Shown: positions 61,381-64,000 of the stretch, in pieces
Position numbering within the stretch: position 1 is the stretch's first letter
How the letters are laid out: every line of letters starts with the position of its first letter
Source of the DNA: Arthrobacter psychrolactophilus
GTDB taxonomy: Bacteria > Actinomycetota > Actinomycetes > Actinomycetales > Micrococcaceae
Length of the DNA stretch: 64,000 nucleotides
Reading direction: 5' to 3'
Assembly: GCF_003219795.1 (NCBI RefSeq)
Contig: NZ_QJVC01000010.1
Span: forward strand, 1 to 64,000
Notes under the pieces: model-generated
What the model saw: the letters and a program-made list of their open reading frames with translations, nothing else
What the model was told of the DNA's origin: nothing
The model's database searches: none
Program-made: the position numbers and the translations under genes

Positions 61381-62357
61381 GCGCCACCGGCAAGGCTGCG
61401 GGCTTTCAACGCCGAACCGATCAGGCCGGCATTTTCACCGAGAGCTGCGTGGACATACTCGGGGCGGCGGTGGAAGGTCAAGAGTTCATCCACGCGGGCG
61501 GCGAGAGGTTCAAACAAGGCCGGTCCCGCCATGGACAGGCCGCCGCCGAGCACCACGGTTTCGGTGCCCAGAATAGAGACGCACTGACTGATACTAAAGG
61601 CGAGGGCGTCGATCGCGTCCTTCCAGACGGCCACGGCTGCCGCGTCTCCCTCGGCGGCCAAGGCCACCACGTCACGGGCTCCGGAGACCACGCTCCCCGT
61701 TGCCTGTGTGTAGCGCCTCGCCACGGCACCGGCCGAGCCCAGGGATTCTAGAATGACCGGTGCGCCCTCCGGGCCCGGGACCAGGGCGTGGCCGATCTCG
61801 CCGGCATAGCCGCCGCCGGCCACACGGTGCCCGTCGCAGAGGACGGCACCGGCGATGCCCGTGCCAATCACCAGAATCAGCACATCTTTCTTGCCCACGG
61901 CGGCACCGAGACGGAATTCCGCCTCACCGGCCATGCTGACGTCGTGGCCGAAACCCACGGGAAGACCTAGGGCCTGCGTCAGGGTGGCCGTGAACGGAAA
62001 ATCCTTCCACCCGAGGTTCGCCGAGAAGACCCCGATCCCAGCTTCCTCGTCGACAATGCCGGGCACCGTGACGCCCACGGCATCGATCACGAGCTGCGGA
62101 TATGCCGCCCGATACTCCTGCGTGAGTTCCACGATCCGCGCGCACACGCTCTCGCCGGATCGTGCACCATCTAAGGGTGTGGGGTGGCGGCGCACGTCCA
62201 AAACCTCGATGGCCCCACTGTTCACGTCCCCGACGACGATGCCCGATTTCATATCGGTGCCGCCCACGTCAAAGGCCAAAACCGCGTTGCCGTGCTTTGC
62301 GGCCGATGAGTTTGCTTCGTGATGAGACGCGGCGGAGGGATCCGTCAAAGTGTTCAT
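61377..62357 (-). CDS. ROK-family sugar kinase without zinc-binding cysteines
   Basis: Kinase of 326 residues: phosphate-1 motif FDVGGTDMKSGIV near residue 30, catalytic Asp in GFGHDVSMAGEAE, and GTGIAGAVLCDGHRV. The usual ROK zinc loop CxCGxxGC after the conserved GH is absent; the chain runs GHALVPGPEGAPVILESLGS directly. A kinase for glucosamine, galactosamine or N-acetyl sugars is likely from context (AgaK-like), but polyphosphate- or glucose-type kinases are possible. Coupled to the PfkB gene by ATGA overlap. Confidence 0.83.
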   Translation of the reverse strand: MNTLTDPSAASHHEANSSAAKHGNAVLAFDVGGTDMKSGIVVGDVNSGAIEVLDVRRHPTPLDGARSGESVCARIVELTQEYRAAYPQLVIDAVGVTVPGIVDEEAGIGVFSANLGWKDFPFTATLTQALGLPVGFGHDVSMAGEAEFRLGAAVGKKDVLILVIGTGIAGAVLCDGHRVAGGGYAGEIGHALVPGPEGAPVILESLGSAGAVARRYTQATGSVVSGARDVVALAAEGDAAAVAVWKDAIDALAFSISQCVSILGTETVVLGGGLSMAGPALFEPLAARVDELLTFHRRPEYVHAALGENAGLIGSALKARSLAGGA

Positions 62358-62414
62358 GGGAGGTCTTTCCGTGCAAGAGCCAGCAGGCGTGGTGAGAAAA
62401 GCAGCAGATCAGGG

Positions 62415-62442
62415 CGTGGGCATCCCACACAACAGTGGGATG
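62415..62442 (-). terminator. Intercistronic hairpin between SIS and ROK genes
   Basis: Perfect 11-base arms GGGCATCCCAC / GTGGGATGCCC with a six-base loop and no T-run; likely an attenuator that lowers expression of the genes after the SIS gene. Confidence 0.55.
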
Positions 62443-62495
62443 CCCAACACTTTAGCGCGGCAAGATAGCCGCCGCCCGGTGGCCCGTCAACGAAG

Positions 62496-63401
62496 CTAGT
62501 CGTCCAGGATGACCGAACGGGTCAGGTTGCGCGGCAGATCCGGGTTCATGCCGCGGGCGCGGGCGCGTTCGAGCGTGATGCGGTGGACGCGGGCCAGCTC
62601 TGCCAGCGGGTGCGTGGTGGTGTTGATGTACAGCGCACCGGTCTTGGCGACGTCGCGGTCCAGGCCTTCGGGCTGCTCGCCGAACATCCAGGTGACACGG
62701 TTCGGGGCGGCGATGGAGATGGGGCCGTGGCGGTATTCCTTGGCCGGGTAGGACTCGGTCCAGCCCTGAACGGCCTCGCGCATCTTCAGCCCGGCCTCGT
62801 GCGCCAGGCCAACCGTCCAGCCGGTGCCGAGGAAGGTGAACTGCTCGGCGTCGATGAGCTCCTGCTCGACCGGCGCGGTGACGGCCGTCTTGGCATCCTC
62901 GACGGCGGCGCTTAGGTCAACACCGACGCTCGTGAGCAGGTATGTCAGGGCCGTCGTAGCAAAGCGGGTTTGAACCACTGACTGCTCATCGGCGTAGGGA
63001 AGTTCGACGACGGCATCAGCCAGGGCCATGATCGGCGAGTTGATGTCGCCCACCAAAGCAACGGTGCGCACCGTGCCCTTGATCGCGGTCAGGATTTCCA
63101 GCACCTCGGTCGTGGTGCCGGAACGGGTGATGGCAACCACCACGTCATAGCCACGATCCGCGCCCAGGAACGCCTCGGAGGCGGCGAAGGCGTCGGTGAC
63201 ACCCTTCCCGGCAGCCTCGCGTGCCGTGGCGTAGCTCTGGGCCATGAACCACGACGTGCCGCAGCCGATCACGGCAACGCGCTGACCGTCGGTCGGCAGG
63301 AGGCTCTCGCTCTTCGCCTGGGCAATAGCCTGGGCCCACACGTCCGGCTGGCTCGTGAGTTCAGCATCCATGAAGGGGCCAAGCTGGGTGTTATCGCTCA
63401 T
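62496..63401 (-). CDS. SIS-domain sugar-phosphate isomerase/deaminase (AgaS-like)
   Basis: Protein of 301 residues with two SIS domains: VIGCGTSWFMAQSYAT and VVVAITRSGTTTEVLEIL in the first, FLGTGWTVGLAHEAGLKMREAVQG and SYPAKEYRHGPISI in the second. It lacks a glutaminase domain, so it is not GlmS. It resembles AgaS/FrlB-type enzymes that deaminate or isomerise galactosamine-6-phosphate or similar. It is the first gene of the operon, with a long divergent upstream region. Confidence 0.85.
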   Translation of the reverse strand: MSDNTQLGPFMDAELTSQPDVWAQAIAQAKSESLLPTDGQRVAVIGCGTSWFMAQSYATAREAAGKGVTDAFAASEAFLGADRGYDVVVAITRSGTTTEVLEILTAIKGTVRTVALVGDINSPIMALADAVVELPYADEQSVVQTRFATTALTYLLTSVGVDLSAAVEDAKTAVTAPVEQELIDAEQFTFLGTGWTVGLAHEAGLKMREAVQGWTESYPAKEYRHGPISIAAPNRVTWMFGEQPEGLDRDVAKTGALYINTTTHPLAELARVHRITLERARARGMNPDLPRNLTRSVILDD

Positions 63402-63762
63402 GCTGCGCGTTCTCCTTGAAATTTGGGGCTTCTTGAGGCCTCAGCGCCACCGATTCCCGGCAGCTTGAAGCGTTTTCGTCACGCCAATCGTAACACATAA
63501 TGATCATAAGTTGATAGAAAACGTCACTTTCAATCACTCGAGCTCCTGCGTGGCGGCACAGCACTCCTTCCGGAAATCTTCTCGTAAAGATTCCCCAAAC
63601 ACTCGCCACACCACCGGCGCACTGTTACGGTGTTATGGATAACAGTGATGCGCGCCACCTTGGGGGATTTTCTTCTGGCAGCCTCACCAGCATCAGCCTC
63701 ATCGATTCAAATGTGCACAAATGCCGTTTGATACCGCACCACAGTTCTTCAAGGAGTTCCTG
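63402..63762. other. Divergent regulatory region of the amino-sugar locus
   Basis: A 361-base gap with no ORF. On the minus strand, A/T-rich elements TTGAAA ... TATGAT and repeats of the type GAAAGTGA and GACGAAAACG look like a promoter with DeoR-type sites. Near 63620-63647 a perfect inverted repeat CACTGTTA-N12-TAACAGTG includes TATGGAT, a possible -10 of the right-hand gene. Confidence 0.5.
63620..63647. promoter_or_regulatory. Inverted-repeat operator candidate
   Basis: CACTGTTA (63620-63627) and TAACAGTG (63640-63647) are exact complements 12 bases apart, with TATGGAT between them, upstream of the secreted-protein gene. Confidence 0.45.
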
Positions 63763-64000
63763 ATGTCATTGATCCGACACCACCGCACGTGGTTGGGGAT
63801 GGGGATCGCCGGAGCCGTCATGGCCGGCACCATCATCCCCGTCGCGGCGGCAATCCCGGCCATGGCCGCCGAGGGCACGGCGGTGATCACCTCCGGGCAG
63901 CTCGCCGTAGAGGTCTCCACGGCGTTCCCCCAAGCACTGAAATACACCCTGTCCGATGCCGGGACACCGAAGACCATGACCGGCGCCACCGCCGTTGCGA
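63763..64000 (+). CDS. Secreted protein, N-terminus only (possible GH101 endo-alpha-N-acetylgalactosaminidase)
   Basis: Only the first 79 codons are in the window. ATG 63763 has AAGGAG six bases upstream. The product starts with a signal peptide (basic RHHRTW, hydrophobic core, cleavage near AMAA at about residue 35). The mature part reads SGQLAVEVSTAFPQALKYTL, a pattern like the N-terminal domain of GH101 enzymes and some other large glycosidases, in which a strand is followed by FPQ/FPR and a Tyr. The family call rests on this short match and on the adjacent amino-sugar operon. Confidence 0.45.
   Translation, partial: MSLIRHHRTWLGMGIAGAVMAGTIIPVAAAIPAMAAEGTAVITSGQLAVEVSTAFPQALKYTLSDAGTPKTMTGATAVA

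Overview
The window is chromosomal DNA from a high-GC Gram-positive bacterium, most likely a Micrococcaceae (Arthrobacter-like) actinobacterium. The main evidence is the block rpsB-tsf-pyrH-frr-cdsA with an M23 peptidase beside rpsB, a SAM-IV type riboswitch in front of metY-metX, E1alpha/E1beta branched-chain oxoacid dehydrogenase genes, Holin-X and DivIVA-repeat proteins, and many start codons sitting 6-7 bases after a TAnnnT hexamer, which is the signature of leaderless mRNAs. No insertion sequence, prophage, CRISPR array or rRNA was seen. Most of the window is housekeeping sequence with a few accessory modules.

Layout. 1-6 kb: an SPW membrane protein, a bkdABC operon with a divergent Lrp/AsnC regulator, and two small membrane proteins. 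6-12.3 kb: two acetate/monocarboxylate symporter modules (SSS permease plus small DUF485-like subunit) flanking a LytS/LytTR two-component pair. 12.2-18.7 kb: DivIVA-repeat protein, cdsA, frr, pyrH, tsf, rpsB, M23 peptidase. 18.7-28 kb: acyl-CoA dehydrogenase, a CAT-anticodon tRNA, GT4 glycosyltransferase, CDP-alcohol phosphatidyltransferase plus DMT transporter, Holin-X protein, Bcr/CflA exporter, two tRNA-Asn genes and dnaG. 28-33.4 kb: small membrane protein, dgt, dusB, TetR regulator and mgtE with a long leader.

33.9-37 kb: a compact type III polyketide synthase / methyltransferase / FAD monooxygenase operon. 37-49 kb: YibE/F, GNAT, glyS, a RelQ-like alarmone synthetase with a tiny overlapping upstream ORF, lactonase, PadR/HAAS pair, S4 protein, two esterase-like hydrolases, SHOCT protein, metX, metY. 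49-54.4 kb: palindromic repeats, tex, VOC protein, CPBP protein, histidine phosphatase. 54.5-58.7 kb: efeUOB iron uptake. 58.7-64 kb: a DeoR-regulated amino-sugar/tagatose-type catabolic operon, with the start of a divergent secreted protein at the right edge.

The points most worth following are the T3PKS operon, the amino-sugar operon beside a secreted protein that may be an endo-alpha-N-acetylgalactosaminidase, the mgtE leader with an MgtL-like peptide ORF, the 12-residue ORF overlapping the relQ start, the symporter/two-component island, and dispersed perfect palindromes sharing a TATAGCTGGGG core. All calls were made by reading the sequence; no database search was run.
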